A DNA stretch of 8,203 bases, taken from CAXXOK01 sp036759125. Lineage in GTDB: Bacteria; Bacillota; Clostridia; Christensenellales; Aristaeellaceae. A program made the position numbers and the translations under genes. Below are positions 1 to 6,964 of the stretch, piece after piece; position 1 is the stretch's first letter, and every line of letters begins with the position of its first letter. Location: positions 1 to 8,203 of the forward strand of contig DAIOVG010000128.1 of NCBI GenBank assembly GCA_036759125.1. Reading direction: 5' to 3'. Under the pieces are notes generated by a model, which was not told the DNA's origin, ran no database searches, and saw only the letters and a program-made list of their open reading frames with translations.

Positions 1-723
1 CATGTCACCAAGGACGGCACCTTGGCTGGCCCCAGGGTACTGGAGCACATGGTGGATACGGTGCTTTCGTTTGAAGGCGACCGCCAGCACGAGTACAGGC
101 TTCTGCGCGCGACCAAGAACCGGTTTGGCAGCGTAAACGAGCTAGGTGTTTTCGAAATGCGGCAAACGGGTATGTTCCCCGTAGCCAACCCCAGTGAAAC
201 GCTGCTTTCGCAGCGGGCGCGCGGCGCCAGCGGCAGCGTGGTGTTTTGCACCATGCGCGGCAGCCGCCCCATATTATGCGATTTGCAGGCGCTGGCGGCA
301 CGCAGCTTTTATCCCATGCCCAAGCGCACCGTCGGCGGCCTGGATTCCGGCCGCGTCGCGCTGCTTTTGGCCGTCATGGAAAAGCGGGCGGGCAAGAAGC
401 TCTACGATCAGGACGTGTACGTCAGCGTTGCCGGAGGCCTGGAGCTGGACGACCCCGCCGCCGACCTGGCCGTATGCCTTGCGGTGGCATCGAGCCTGGA
501 GAGCTTCTCGCTTTCGCAAAAGCTTTGCGTGATGGGCGAGGTCGGGCTCTGCGGCGAGGTGCGCCCGATTGCCAACGCCGAGCGCCGCGTGGCCGAGTGC
601 ATGCGGCTGGGCTTTACGGAAATCATCCTCCCTAAGCAGAACCTGAAGAACCTCCCGGCCGTCAAAAACGCAACCGTGACCGGCGTGGATACGCTGATGC
701 AGGCGCTGGCGGTTGTACATTAA
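1..723 (+). CDS. radA: DNA repair protein RadA (Sms), 3' part only
   Basis: RadA is a RecA-related ATPase that helps process recombination intermediates and drives branch migration in the cytoplasm. The gene enters the window already open in frame 1, so its N-terminal zinc finger and Walker A region lie outside; about 240 residues remain. The first visible residues (HVTKDGTLAGPRVLEH) match the RecA-like core after Walker B. The RadA signature KNRFG lies at 115-129. From about base 280 onward comes the C-terminal Lon-protease-like domain, including RTVGGLDSGRVALLLAVMEKR and the stretch LELDDPAADLAVCLAVASSL. In that stretch an Ala stands where Lon proteases carry the catalytic Ser, as is normal for RadA, so this domain is structural rather than proteolytic. 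The gene ends in TAA 20 bases before the next gene, and the two are probably co-transcribed. The identification is secure. Confidence 0.96.
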   Translation, partial: HVTKDGTLAGPRVLEHMVDTVLSFEGDRQHEYRLLRATKNRFGSVNELGVFEMRQTGMFPVANPSETLLSQRARGASGSVVFCTMRGSRPILCDLQALAARSFYPMPKRTVGGLDSGRVALLLAVMEKRAGKKLYDQDVYVSVAGGLELDDPAADLAVCLAVASSLESFSLSQKLCVMGEVGLCGEVRPIANAERRVAECMRLGFTEIILPKQNLKNLPAVKNATVTGVDTLMQALAVVH

Positions 724-743
724 ACTTTAAGGAAGGGAAGCGA

Positions 744-1895
744 ATGAGAAGAAACAAATGGCTGGCCAGCTTGCTCCGGCTGTTAATCACGGCCGTCGGC
801 GCGGGCCTGGGCGCGGCGGTCGCCACAGGTCTCAGGCCGTTCATGGAGCGGGCGTATCCGCACGTGTTTTCCGGGCAGGACAGCATCATCATGCTATACA
901 TCATCCTGTGCATTCTATTCGGACTTATCTTTTTCGCCTTTTCGCATAACTTCATGCTGCGGGTGATGCGGCTGTCGGGCATTATCGAGCGGAACTGGAC
1001 CAGCATGCCCACGCGCCAGATTTTCCTGTCGGCCATGGGGCTGATCACGGGCCTGAGCATCGCGGCGCTGATCCATTTGCTGATTCAGTCCGCCGGTTCC
1101 AGCCTGCTGAGCATTTCCATTTCCGCGATTATCTACGTGGTGCTGGGCACCATGGGCATGCGCATCGGCTACCAGCGCTATACCGAGAAGCCCGCGCGCC
1201 GCAGCGCGCCGCACCTGGACGCCCTCAGCATCATACTGGACGATTCCGGGCCAGAGGAGGAAAGCAGCCAGATCTCCGGCATCCCCGCCAAGGTGCTGGA
1301 TACCTCGGTGCTGATTGACGGGCGCATCCTGGATATCGCGGCCACCGGCTTTCTGGAAGGCGAGCTGGTGATTGCCGAGTTTGTTCTGGATGAATTGCGC
1401 CACATTGCCGACAGCGCCGATACCCTCAAGCGCACCCGCGGGCGCCGCGGGCTGGACATCGTCAAGCAGCTGCAGGCAAAGCTCGGCAGCCGCGTGGTGA
1501 TCCATGAGCGCAGCGGCCGGGACCAAAGCGAAGTGGACGTACAGCTCCTAAAGCTCTGCCAGACCCTGGGCGGCGTGGTGGTGACCAATGACTATAACCT
1601 CAACAAGGTCGCGCGTATTTCCGGCGTCAAGGCCCTCAATATCAACGATCTTGCCAATGCACTCAAGCCGATGCTTGCAACCGGCGAGGAGATCACCGTG
1701 GAGATCGTGCGCGAGGGCAAGGAAGCCGGTCAGGGCGTTGCCTATCTGGACGACGGCACCATGATCGTCATCGATCAGGCGCGGCAGCTGGTTGGGCAAA
1801 AAGCAGAGATCGTCGTATCCACGGTGCTGCAAACCAGCGCCGGGCGCATGATTTTCGCGGGATTGAAAAACGGAACGAACGGAAGGGATACGTAA
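744..1895 (+). CDS. yacL: Membrane-anchored PIN/TRAM domain protein (YacL family)
   Basis: This 383-residue protein has four predicted membrane segments at about residues 8-28, 47-68, 93-115 and 120-143. A short acidic linker follows, then a PIN nuclease-like domain at about 183-295 and a TRAM domain at about 313-375. The PIN acidic residues are visible: D186 in VLDTSVLIDGR, E217 in VLDELRHI, D265 in SEVDVQ and D283 in TNDYNLNKVA, so the metal site appears intact and nuclease activity is plausible. TRAM domains usually bind RNA. Order and length match the Firmicutes YacL family, whose exact role is not settled. The ATG is preceded by an AAGGAAGGGAAG Shine-Dalgarno region at 729-740. Its place right after radA is typical of Firmicutes and supports the assignment. 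Confidence 0.93.
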   Translation: MRRNKWLASLLRLLITAVGAGLGAAVATGLRPFMERAYPHVFSGQDSIIMLYIILCILFGLIFFAFSHNFMLRVMRLSGIIERNWTSMPTRQIFLSAMGLITGLSIAALIHLLIQSAGSSLLSISISAIIYVVLGTMGMRIGYQRYTEKPARRSAPHLDALSIILDDSGPEEESSQISGIPAKVLDTSVLIDGRILDIAATGFLEGELVIAEFVLDELRHIADSADTLKRTRGRRGLDIVKQLQAKLGSRVVIHERSGRDQSEVDVQLLKLCQTLGGVVVTNDYNLNKVARISGVKALNINDLANALKPMLATGEEITVEIVREGKEAGQGVAYLDDGTMIVIDQARQLVGQKAEIVVSTVLQTSAGRMIFAGLKNGTNGRDT

Positions 1896-1896
1896 C

Positions 1897-2928
1897 GTGA
1901 ACCTGTTTCAAAGCGACTACCAGGAGGGCGCGGACGAGAAGGTCCTCAAGGCCCTGCTGGATACCAACGGCCTGCAAACCCCCGGTTACGGCGTTGACAC
2001 GATCACCGAAGAGACCAAAGCCCTGATCCGGACCCTGTGCGAGGCTCCGGAGGCCGACGTACACTTCTTTGTGGGCGGCACACAGGCCAACCTGACCGTC
2101 ATCGCGGCGGCGCTGCGGCCCTTTGAGGGCGTAATCAGCTCCGATCTCGGGCACATCAACACCCACGAAACCGGCGCGGTGGAAGCCACGGGGCACAAGG
2201 TGCTTGCGCTTCCAAGCGGGCAGGGAAAGATTACGGCCGAACAGATTCAGGCCGCCTATGACGCTCATGTGAACGACGTGACGCACGAGCACATCGTGCG
2301 CCCCGCGATGGTCTACTTGAGCCACCCCACAGAGCTTGGCACCCTGTACACCCGTACGGAGCTGGATGCCATATACGCGGCCACGCAGGCCTGCGGGCTG
2401 AAGCTGTTTGTTGACGGCGCACGTCTGGCATACGGCCTCGCGGCGGAACCGGACGTGGATCTCCCCTATCTGGCTGGCATTTGCGATGCCTTCACCATCG
2501 GCGGCACCAAATGCGGCGCGCTGTTTGGGGAGGCGGTCGTGTTGAAGAACGCCGCAGACTGGCCCCATTTCCGCTATCATATCAAGCAGCGCGGCGCGTT
2601 GCTTGCCAAGGGGCGGCTTCTGGCTGTGCAGCTGCGAGCGCTTCTGGAAGACGATCACTATACCTCGCTTGGCCGTATGGCAAACCATAAAGCGCAGGAG
2701 ATCAAACAAGCACTGCTCAAAAAGGGCTATTCCATGCTGGCCGATACCAAAGCCAACCAGATTTTTCCCGTTCTGCCAAACATCGCGCTGAAAACACTGG
2801 AAACCGACTTCACTTTCGCGTTTTGGGAGGCGGTTGATTCGGCGCATACGGCTGTCAGAATCTGTGTGGGCGTCACCACGCCGGATGAGAATATCGAAGC
2901 GCTTTTGCACGCCGTGGAAGCCTTATGA
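1897..2928 (+). CDS. ltaE: Low-specificity L-threonine aldolase, PLP-dependent (beta-eliminating lyase family)
   Basis: The family cleaves L-threonine or L-allo-threonine to glycine and acetaldehyde in the cytoplasm, using pyridoxal phosphate. The 343-residue product has the usual length (about 330-350) and the fold type I landmarks. These are a glycine-rich FFVGGTQANL near the N-terminus, H86 in GHINTHETGA (position of the His that stacks on PLP), the VDGARL motif with D173 and R176 (D173 would pair with the PLP ring nitrogen), and GGTKCGAL with K205 as the likely Schiff-base lysine. The start is GTG, one base after the yacL stop. It is supported by GGAAGGGA at 1881-1888 and by the alignment of MNLFQSDYQEGA with family N-termini. 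The spacing implies translational coupling with yacL. Preference for L- versus allo-threonine cannot be read from the sequence, and related beta-eliminating lyases are a less likely alternative. Confidence 0.9.
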   Translation: MNLFQSDYQEGADEKVLKALLDTNGLQTPGYGVDTITEETKALIRTLCEAPEADVHFFVGGTQANLTVIAAALRPFEGVISSDLGHINTHETGAVEATGHKVLALPSGQGKITAEQIQAAYDAHVNDVTHEHIVRPAMVYLSHPTELGTLYTRTELDAIYAATQACGLKLFVDGARLAYGLAAEPDVDLPYLAGICDAFTIGGTKCGALFGEAVVLKNAADWPHFRYHIKQRGALLAKGRLLAVQLRALLEDDHYTSLGRMANHKAQEIKQALLKKGYSMLADTKANQIFPVLPNIALKTLETDFTFAFWEAVDSAHTAVRICVGVTTPDENIEALLHAVEAL

Positions 2929-2979
2929 CGCCTTGAAAAACACTCTTTCCGCGGAAAACGACAAATCAGCGGAAATTAT

Positions 2980-2995
2980 TCACAGATTTTTGTGA
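2980..2995. repeat. Small inverted repeat upstream of the secreted-protein promoter
   Basis: TCACA, six bases, then TGTGA form a 5-bp dyad 18 bases upstream of the -35 box of the following promoter. It lies in an AT-rich stretch that breaks sharply with the GC-rich genes around it. It could be an activator site or a weak hairpin at the end of the aldolase transcript. Arms this short can arise by chance. Just upstream, GCGGAAA occurs twice (2951-2957 and 2969-2975), the first copy inside the palindrome TTTCCGCGGAAA. I see no convincing intrinsic terminator after the aldolase gene. Confidence 0.25.
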
Positions 2996-3013
2996 TATGT
3001 TTTAAATTTCACC

Positions 3014-3042
3014 TTGACAATGTAATAATTTTGTAATATTAT
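3014..3042 (+). promoter_or_regulatory. Sigma-A-type promoter of the secreted wall protein gene
   Basis: A perfect -35 box TTGACA (3014-3019) and a -10 box TATTAT (3037-3042, one mismatch to TATAAT) are separated by the ideal 17 bases. The spacer and upstream DNA are strongly AT-rich. The predicted transcription start is near 3049, which gives a leader of about 70 bases before the ATG at 3119. No other gene lies between, so this should drive the gene as its own unit. Confidence 0.8.
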
Positions 3043-3104
3043 CAGGCTGAGAATTCATCTATCCGATCATATTGCAGAGTTGAACACTGAAATCATACGG
3101 AAAC

Positions 3105-3110
3105 GGGGAG
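3105..3110 (+). promoter_or_regulatory. Ribosome binding site that fixes the start of the secreted protein
   Basis: GGGGAG lies eight bases before the ATG at 3119. It supports that start over the in-frame TTG at 3080, which lacks a Shine-Dalgarno site and would put 13 unneeded residues ahead of a clean signal peptide. Confidence 0.75.
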
Positions 3111-3118
3111 ACACAAGC

Positions 3119-5731
3119 ATGAAAACTATGATGCGCAACGGCAAAACAATTCGCAGGAGCCTATCGTTTCTGCTGATGGTGAGCCTGTTGATCGCCCTTC
3201 TGCCAATGGCCGCGAACGCCGTAACGGCACCCGGAGCGTACGGTACGGTTACCGTGACGACAAAGAACGTCGTCATCCGCACAAGCCCAGCCGGCTCCAG
3301 AACCGGTTATTTCGCGCAGCCCGGCGATTATCCGATGATCGGTCCGGCCGTCGTGAAGGACGGTGTAACCTGGTACAACCTGCAAACGGACAGAACCTCC
3401 GGCTACGTGCACGGCAGCTATGCCACCGGCGATTACGGCAGCGCCGGTATGCCCTCGACCGATAAAACGTATGTGAAGCTCTCCGAAGCCACCAAGATAT
3501 ATAAGGGCGACAACGCCTCCAGCCCGGTGTTAAGCGGCGGGAACCGCATTGAAGTCACCGTCGGCACAGGCAGTATTCTGCAGCTGGTGACGGGAACCCC
3601 CTATGCCGCAACCTACGGCGGCACAGCAGGCCAGTACGTTAACGTATATAACATCAACGATACCACCCAAACCGTGTACCACACGCCCTATACCACGGCG
3701 TTGCAGAATGCTGTGATGTCGACCAACGACCTGAACACCTACATCTCCGAGATTACCTGGAAAGCTGCGGTTACTTCAGGCGACGAGCGGGAACTGTATA
3801 CCAAGGGCGATTATATGACGCATGCCATCCAGGCCGCCCTGACGGTTCTTGGGTATTATGAGGACGATTGCGACGGCAGCTACGGCCCCAATACCTATGC
3901 CGCGATTGAGAAATTCCAAAAAGCCAACAGCCTAAGCCAAAGAGGCGTTGCCAATACAGAGACCCTTGAGAAGCTTTTCCCCCAGGCTGTGGAACGGCTC
4001 GCCTATCTGCGGGCTAACGCGGGGCTCGTTGATGACAACACCGACACCGGAACCGGCGGAACGCCGGGGGTCAACCAGGTCAAGACGACGGTGAAAAAGC
4101 TTCGCATCCGCAAGTCTTACACCACAAGCTCCGCCTATCTGGGCCTGATTGAGCTTCCGGGGACGATTCTGGACTATACCCGCACACAGCTCAACGGCAG
4201 CGTGACCTGGTACTACATCCAGTATCAGGGCACCTATGGCTGGGTCATGGGCACCTATGTGGAAAGCACATCTTCCAGCGGTGGTGGCAGTGAAACGCCG
4301 ACGATTAGCGATTACGGTACCGTGACGATTACCAAGAAGTGGACGCACATCCGCAAAACAGCCGCAGGCGCGCAGACCGGTTATCACCTCAACATCGGCG
4401 ACGTCGCCACCATGATCGGCCCCGCACAGGAAGCCAGCGGCTATACCTGGTATAACATCCGCACCGAAAGCGGCCGCACCGGCTGGGTGCGCGGTGACTG
4501 CGCGGATGCCGATTTCGGCAGCGCGGGCATGCCCGATACAGAGGCGAAGTACGTACAGTTCCTAAAGGACGGCATGACCATCACCAAGGGCGACAAACCG
4601 TCGAACGCCTCCGGTTCGCCGGTCACTATGACAAAGAATACCGTCCTGCAGCTGGTCAGCGGCGTATCGTATACCGAAGGCGGCAGCAGCTACGTAAACG
4701 TCTACTACAATAACGGCGACGTATACCATACCGCCTATTCCGCCGACCTGATTGCGGGGCTGCTGACCACCGACGCATTGAACCGGTACATCATCAACAC
4801 AATCTGGTCCACCGGCCTGCCAACCGGTACGCAAGCCGGCGAAACCCTGGGCGGCGCGACCACGATACGCACCAGCGACGTGTACGTGCATGCCATCCAG
4901 GCGGCGCTGTACGAGCTGGGTCTGTATACCGACGATGTGGACGGCATCTATGGTCCAAAGACCGCCGACGCCGTGAAGGCCTACAAGAACAACTACGGCA
5001 AGACGCCGATAAACGAAACCGTCAGCGCTGCCGACAGCCTTGACCTGTTCGCCGCCGGTATGGCCGCACTGCAGGCCAAGCGCAACGGTACCGATGGCGG
5101 AAGCACCGTGGGCGACTTCGGCACGGTCAACGCCGTGAAGAAGGGCTCCTGGGCCGAGGTGGACGGCGGCGCAAAATCGCTGTTCCCCAAAGGCTCCATG
5201 GCAACGGTCATGTCCGTGGATACCAAGCAGGTGTTCCGCGTATGGCGCTGGTCAGGCGTGAACCATGCCGACGTTGTGACGTATGACAAAACCGATACCG
5301 CGGTGCTGAGCTCCATCCTCGGTGTCACCTACAATCCCGATCCGCCCAGCGCTTCGGAGCTGGCTCTGATCAAAGCCTCCGGCACGCAGGATGTCCCGGA
5401 TTACACCTGGCCCGCGTTCCGCTGGAACGGCCAGTATAAGACCGCAGGCAATGCCTACAAGATTCCGGTGTGGATCAACTTGAACGGCACCGTGTACTGC
5501 GCAAGCATCTATGTGATTCCCCACGGCTACGATGGAACGTCCAGCTTCTCCCGCGCCACCCGCGACGGGCAGTACTACTACAAGCTCAACAATATGTACG
5601 GCATGATGTGCGTGCATTTCTACGGCAGTAAAACGCATAGCTCAGGCGTCGTAGACTCCGAGCATGCAGCCAACATCGCAGAAGCTTACAGTAAAGCCGA
5701 CGATTACTTCGGCGCCAGCAAGGTGAACTAG
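3119..5731 (+). CDS. Secreted cell-wall protein with SH3-like and peptidoglycan-binding domains, internally duplicated, with a Cys/His C-terminal domain
   Basis: The 870-residue product begins with a signal peptide: basic MKTMMRNGKTIRR, a hydrophobic core to about residue 30, and a likely cut after ANA at residue 34. Domains in order are: SH3-like 41-101; an unnamed module about 102-230; peptidoglycan-binding (PGBD type, HAIQAALTVLGYYEDDCDGSYGPNT) 231-287; SH3-like 321-381; a Ser/Gly linker about 383-395; SH3-like 399-461; a second copy of the unnamed module about 462-586; a second PGBD (HAIQAALYELGLYTDDVDGIYGPKT in part) 587-644; and a C-terminal domain about 665-870. That last domain has VWRWSG (708-713), H716, PHGYDG with H802, MCVHF with C831 and H833, and H840, which may form a catalytic site like that of YkuD L,D-transpeptidases. 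There is no LPXTG anchor, so attachment is probably by wall binding. It is flanked by its own promoter and terminator. The domain types and export are secure; enzyme activity is inferred. Confidence 0.88.
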   Translation: MKTMMRNGKTIRRSLSFLLMVSLLIALLPMAANAVTAPGAYGTVTVTTKNVVIRTSPAGSRTGYFAQPGDYPMIGPAVVKDGVTWYNLQTDRTSGYVHGSYATGDYGSAGMPSTDKTYVKLSEATKIYKGDNASSPVLSGGNRIEVTVGTGSILQLVTGTPYAATYGGTAGQYVNVYNINDTTQTVYHTPYTTALQNAVMSTNDLNTYISEITWKAAVTSGDERELYTKGDYMTHAIQAALTVLGYYEDDCDGSYGPNTYAAIEKFQKANSLSQRGVANTETLEKLFPQAVERLAYLRANAGLVDDNTDTGTGGTPGVNQVKTTVKKLRIRKSYTTSSAYLGLIELPGTILDYTRTQLNGSVTWYYIQYQGTYGWVMGTYVESTSSSGGGSETPTISDYGTVTITKKWTHIRKTAAGAQTGYHLNIGDVATMIGPAQEASGYTWYNIRTESGRTGWVRGDCADADFGSAGMPDTEAKYVQFLKDGMTITKGDKPSNASGSPVTMTKNTVLQLVSGVSYTEGGSSYVNVYYNNGDVYHTAYSADLIAGLLTTDALNRYIINTIWSTGLPTGTQAGETLGGATTIRTSDVYVHAIQAALYELGLYTDDVDGIYGPKTADAVKAYKNNYGKTPINETVSAADSLDLFAAGMAALQAKRNGTDGGSTVGDFGTVNAVKKGSWAEVDGGAKSLFPKGSMATVMSVDTKQVFRVWRWSGVNHADVVTYDKTDTAVLSSILGVTYNPDPPSASELALIKASGTQDVPDYTWPAFRWNGQYKTAGNAYKIPVWINLNGTVYCASIYVIPHGYDGTSSFSRATRDGQYYYKLNNMYGMMCVHFYGSKTHSSGVVDSEHAANIAEAYSKADDYFGASKVN
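3239..3979 (+). repeat. Internal duplication, copy 1 (SH3 - middle module - PGBD; residues 41-287)
   Basis: This is the first of two related blocks in the secreted protein. It opens with YGTVTVTTKN and continues with GSAGMP, KGD, LQLVTG, YVNVY and VYHTPY, ending in the peptidoglycan-binding domain. The same landmarks recur in the same order and spacing in copy 2. The match is clear at protein level but diverged at DNA level, so the duplication is old. Confidence 0.85.
4313..5050 (+). repeat. Internal duplication, copy 2 (SH3 - middle module - PGBD; residues 399-644)
   Basis: This second block opens with YGTVTITKKW and repeats GSAGMP, KGD, LQLVSG, YVNVY and VYHTAY, then ends in the second peptidoglycan-binding domain. 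Its length (246 residues) is almost the same as copy 1 (247). A Ser/Gly-rich linker (SSSGGGS) separates it from the extra SH3-like domain that lies between the copies. Confidence 0.85.
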
Positions 5732-5751
5732 CACAACCTTCCCAGCCATCC

Positions 5752-5784
5752 AGCCCGTACCGCCATCGGCGGTACGGGCTTTTG
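5752..5784 (+). terminator. Intrinsic terminator of the secreted protein gene
   Basis: A perfect 13-bp stem, AGCCCGTACCGCC (5752-5764) pairing with GGCGGTACGGGCT (5768-5780) around the loop ATC, runs into TTTTGTTAT. It lies 20 bases after the stop codon. The stem separates this transcript from the arsenic operon, whose -35 box begins 24 bases further on. Confidence 0.93.
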
Positions 5785-5804
5785 TTATATTTGTGTAAAT
5801 TGCA

Positions 5805-5833
5805 TTGACAAAGCATCGGCTTCCATTTATACT
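5805..5833 (+). promoter_or_regulatory. Sigma-A-type promoter of the arsenic operon
   Basis: TTGACA (5805-5810) and TATACT (5828-5833) are separated by exactly 17 bases, which is near consensus. The predicted start is near 5840, about 55 bases before the acr3 ATG. A promoter this strong in front of metal-resistance genes normally needs a repressor, consistent with the inverted repeat directly downstream. Confidence 0.83.
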
Positions 5834-5834
5834 C

Positions 5835-5862
5835 ATATCGATATATTTAGATGTTTTGATAT
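5835..5862. promoter_or_regulatory. Candidate operator (imperfect 28-bp inverted repeat) at the arsenic promoter
   Basis: Two 14-base arms meet without a spacer and match at 10 of 14 positions, with ATATC at the outer left edge and GATAT at the outer right. The left arm holds the perfect palindrome ATATCGATAT (5835-5844), and the right edge falls in TGATATCA (5857-5864). The repeat starts one base after the -10 box and covers the predicted transcription start, the position expected for a repressor that blocks initiation. ArsR/SmtB-family repressors usually bind AT-rich dyads of this sort in ars operons. The identity of the regulator is inferred, since no arsR is present here. Confidence 0.5.
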
Positions 5863-5895
5863 CACACCATACGCTAAACGCAAAGGAGACACGAC

Positions 5896-6942
5896 ATGAA
5901 GCCCAACGATAAACCCGCCATCAGCTTTTTTGAGAGATACCTGACCGTCTGGGTGCTGCTGTGCATGGGCGCAGGCATGCTGATCGGCAAGTTCCTTCCG
6001 GGAATCCCCGGCGCGCTGGGAAAGCTTGAGTACGCGCACGTCTCCATCCCCATCGCGGTACTGATCTGGCTGATGATCTACCCGATGATGCTGAAGGTGG
6101 ATTTCCAGAGCATCCGCAACGTTGGCAACAACCCCAGGGGGCTGTTCGTCACCTGGTCGGTGAACTGGCTGATCAAGCCGTTCACCATGTTTGGCATCGC
6201 CTGGGTGTTCTTCTTTGTGCTCTTCAAGGCATGGATTCCCCAGGAGCTCGCCCGGGATTACCTGGCGGGCGCTGTGCTACTGGGCGCGGCTCCGTGCACG
6301 GCGATGGTCTTTGTGTGGAGCCACCTCACCAAGGGTGATCCCGCCTATACCGTGGTGCAGGTCGCCACCAACGATCTGATCATCCTGATCGCGTTCACGC
6401 CGATCGTCGCGCTGCTGCTGGGCATCGGCGGCATCACGATTCCCTGGGATACGCTGCTTTTATCCGTCGGCTTGTTCGTGGTGATTCCGCTGGCGGGCGG
6501 CATGCTTTCGCGCCGCGCGATCATTAAGAAACGCGGACTTGCCTACCTGAACGATGTGGTTTTGCCCAAGTTTTCCGGCGTAACGATCACGGGGCTTCTG
6601 CTGACGCTGGTGATCATTTTCTCGTTTCAGGGCGACGTGATCCTGAACAATCCCCTGCACATCCTGCTGATCGCCATTCCGCTCTCGCTGCAAACGGTGA
6701 TGATTTTCTTCATCGCCTACCTGTCGTCCAGAGCCCTGAAGCTCCCCCACAGCGTGGCCGCGCCTGCGGGCATGATCGGCGCCAGCAACTTTTTCGAGCT
6801 TGCCGTGGCCGTGAGCATCTCGCTGTTTGGCGCGTCCTCCCCCGCGACGCTTGCGACCATCGTCGGCGTTTTGGTGGAAGTCCCCGTGATGCTGATGCTG
6901 GTGCGCGTTGCCAACCGCACGAAAGGATGGTTTCCGTCATAA
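5896..6942 (+). CDS. acr3: Arsenite efflux permease, ACR3 family
   Basis: Acr3 exports arsenite, As(III), through the cytoplasmic membrane using the proton motive force. The 348-residue product has the family length and about ten hydrophobic segments. It carries both functional landmarks: the conserved Cys in GAAPCTAMVFVWS (C134) and the conserved Glu in GASNFFELAVAV (E301). Other family stretches include IWLMIYPMMLKVDF and NWLIKPFTMF. The ATG has AAAGGAG at 5882-5888 with a seven-base spacer. It is the first gene of the operon, directly behind the promoter and candidate operator. This is the Acr3 type and not the unrelated ArsB antiporter, although annotation pipelines sometimes call it arsB. 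Confidence 0.95.
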   Translation: MKPNDKPAISFFERYLTVWVLLCMGAGMLIGKFLPGIPGALGKLEYAHVSIPIAVLIWLMIYPMMLKVDFQSIRNVGNNPRGLFVTWSVNWLIKPFTMFGIAWVFFFVLFKAWIPQELARDYLAGAVLLGAAPCTAMVFVWSHLTKGDPAYTVVQVATNDLIILIAFTPIVALLLGIGGITIPWDTLLLSVGLFVVIPLAGGMLSRRAIIKKRGLAYLNDVVLPKFSGVTITGLLLTLVIIFSFQGDVILNNPLHILLIAIPLSLQTVMIFFIAYLSSRALKLPHSVAAPAGMIGASNFFELAVAVSISLFGASSPATLATIVGVLVEVPVMLMLVRVANRTKGWFPS

Positions 6943-6964
6943 AGTCAGAAAGGACGGCATTCAC

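Noticed and set aside
1768..2910. Long antisense reading frame (380 codons) opposite the threonine aldolase gene
   Set aside because: It mirrors a well-supported enzyme gene, its translation resembles no protein I know, and GC-rich coding DNA often leaves such opposite frames open.
2946..2975. Intrinsic terminator after the threonine aldolase gene
   Set aside because: The only stem is seven pairs (TTTCCGC with GCGGAAA) around a 16-base loop and is not followed by a T-run.
2980..2995. CRP-type binding site
   Set aside because: The half-sites are in the reverse arrangement (TCACA-N6-TGTGA) of the CRP consensus (TGTGA-N6-TCACA), so only a generic dyad is recorded.
3080..3118. Upstream TTG start for the secreted protein
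   Set aside because: It has no ribosome site, while the ATG at 3119 has one and begins a clean signal peptide.
6908..6964. Earlier in-frame start for arsM, overlapping the end of acr3
   Set aside because: The ATG at 6965 has its own ribosome site and fits family N-termini; the extension adds residues unlike any ArsM.
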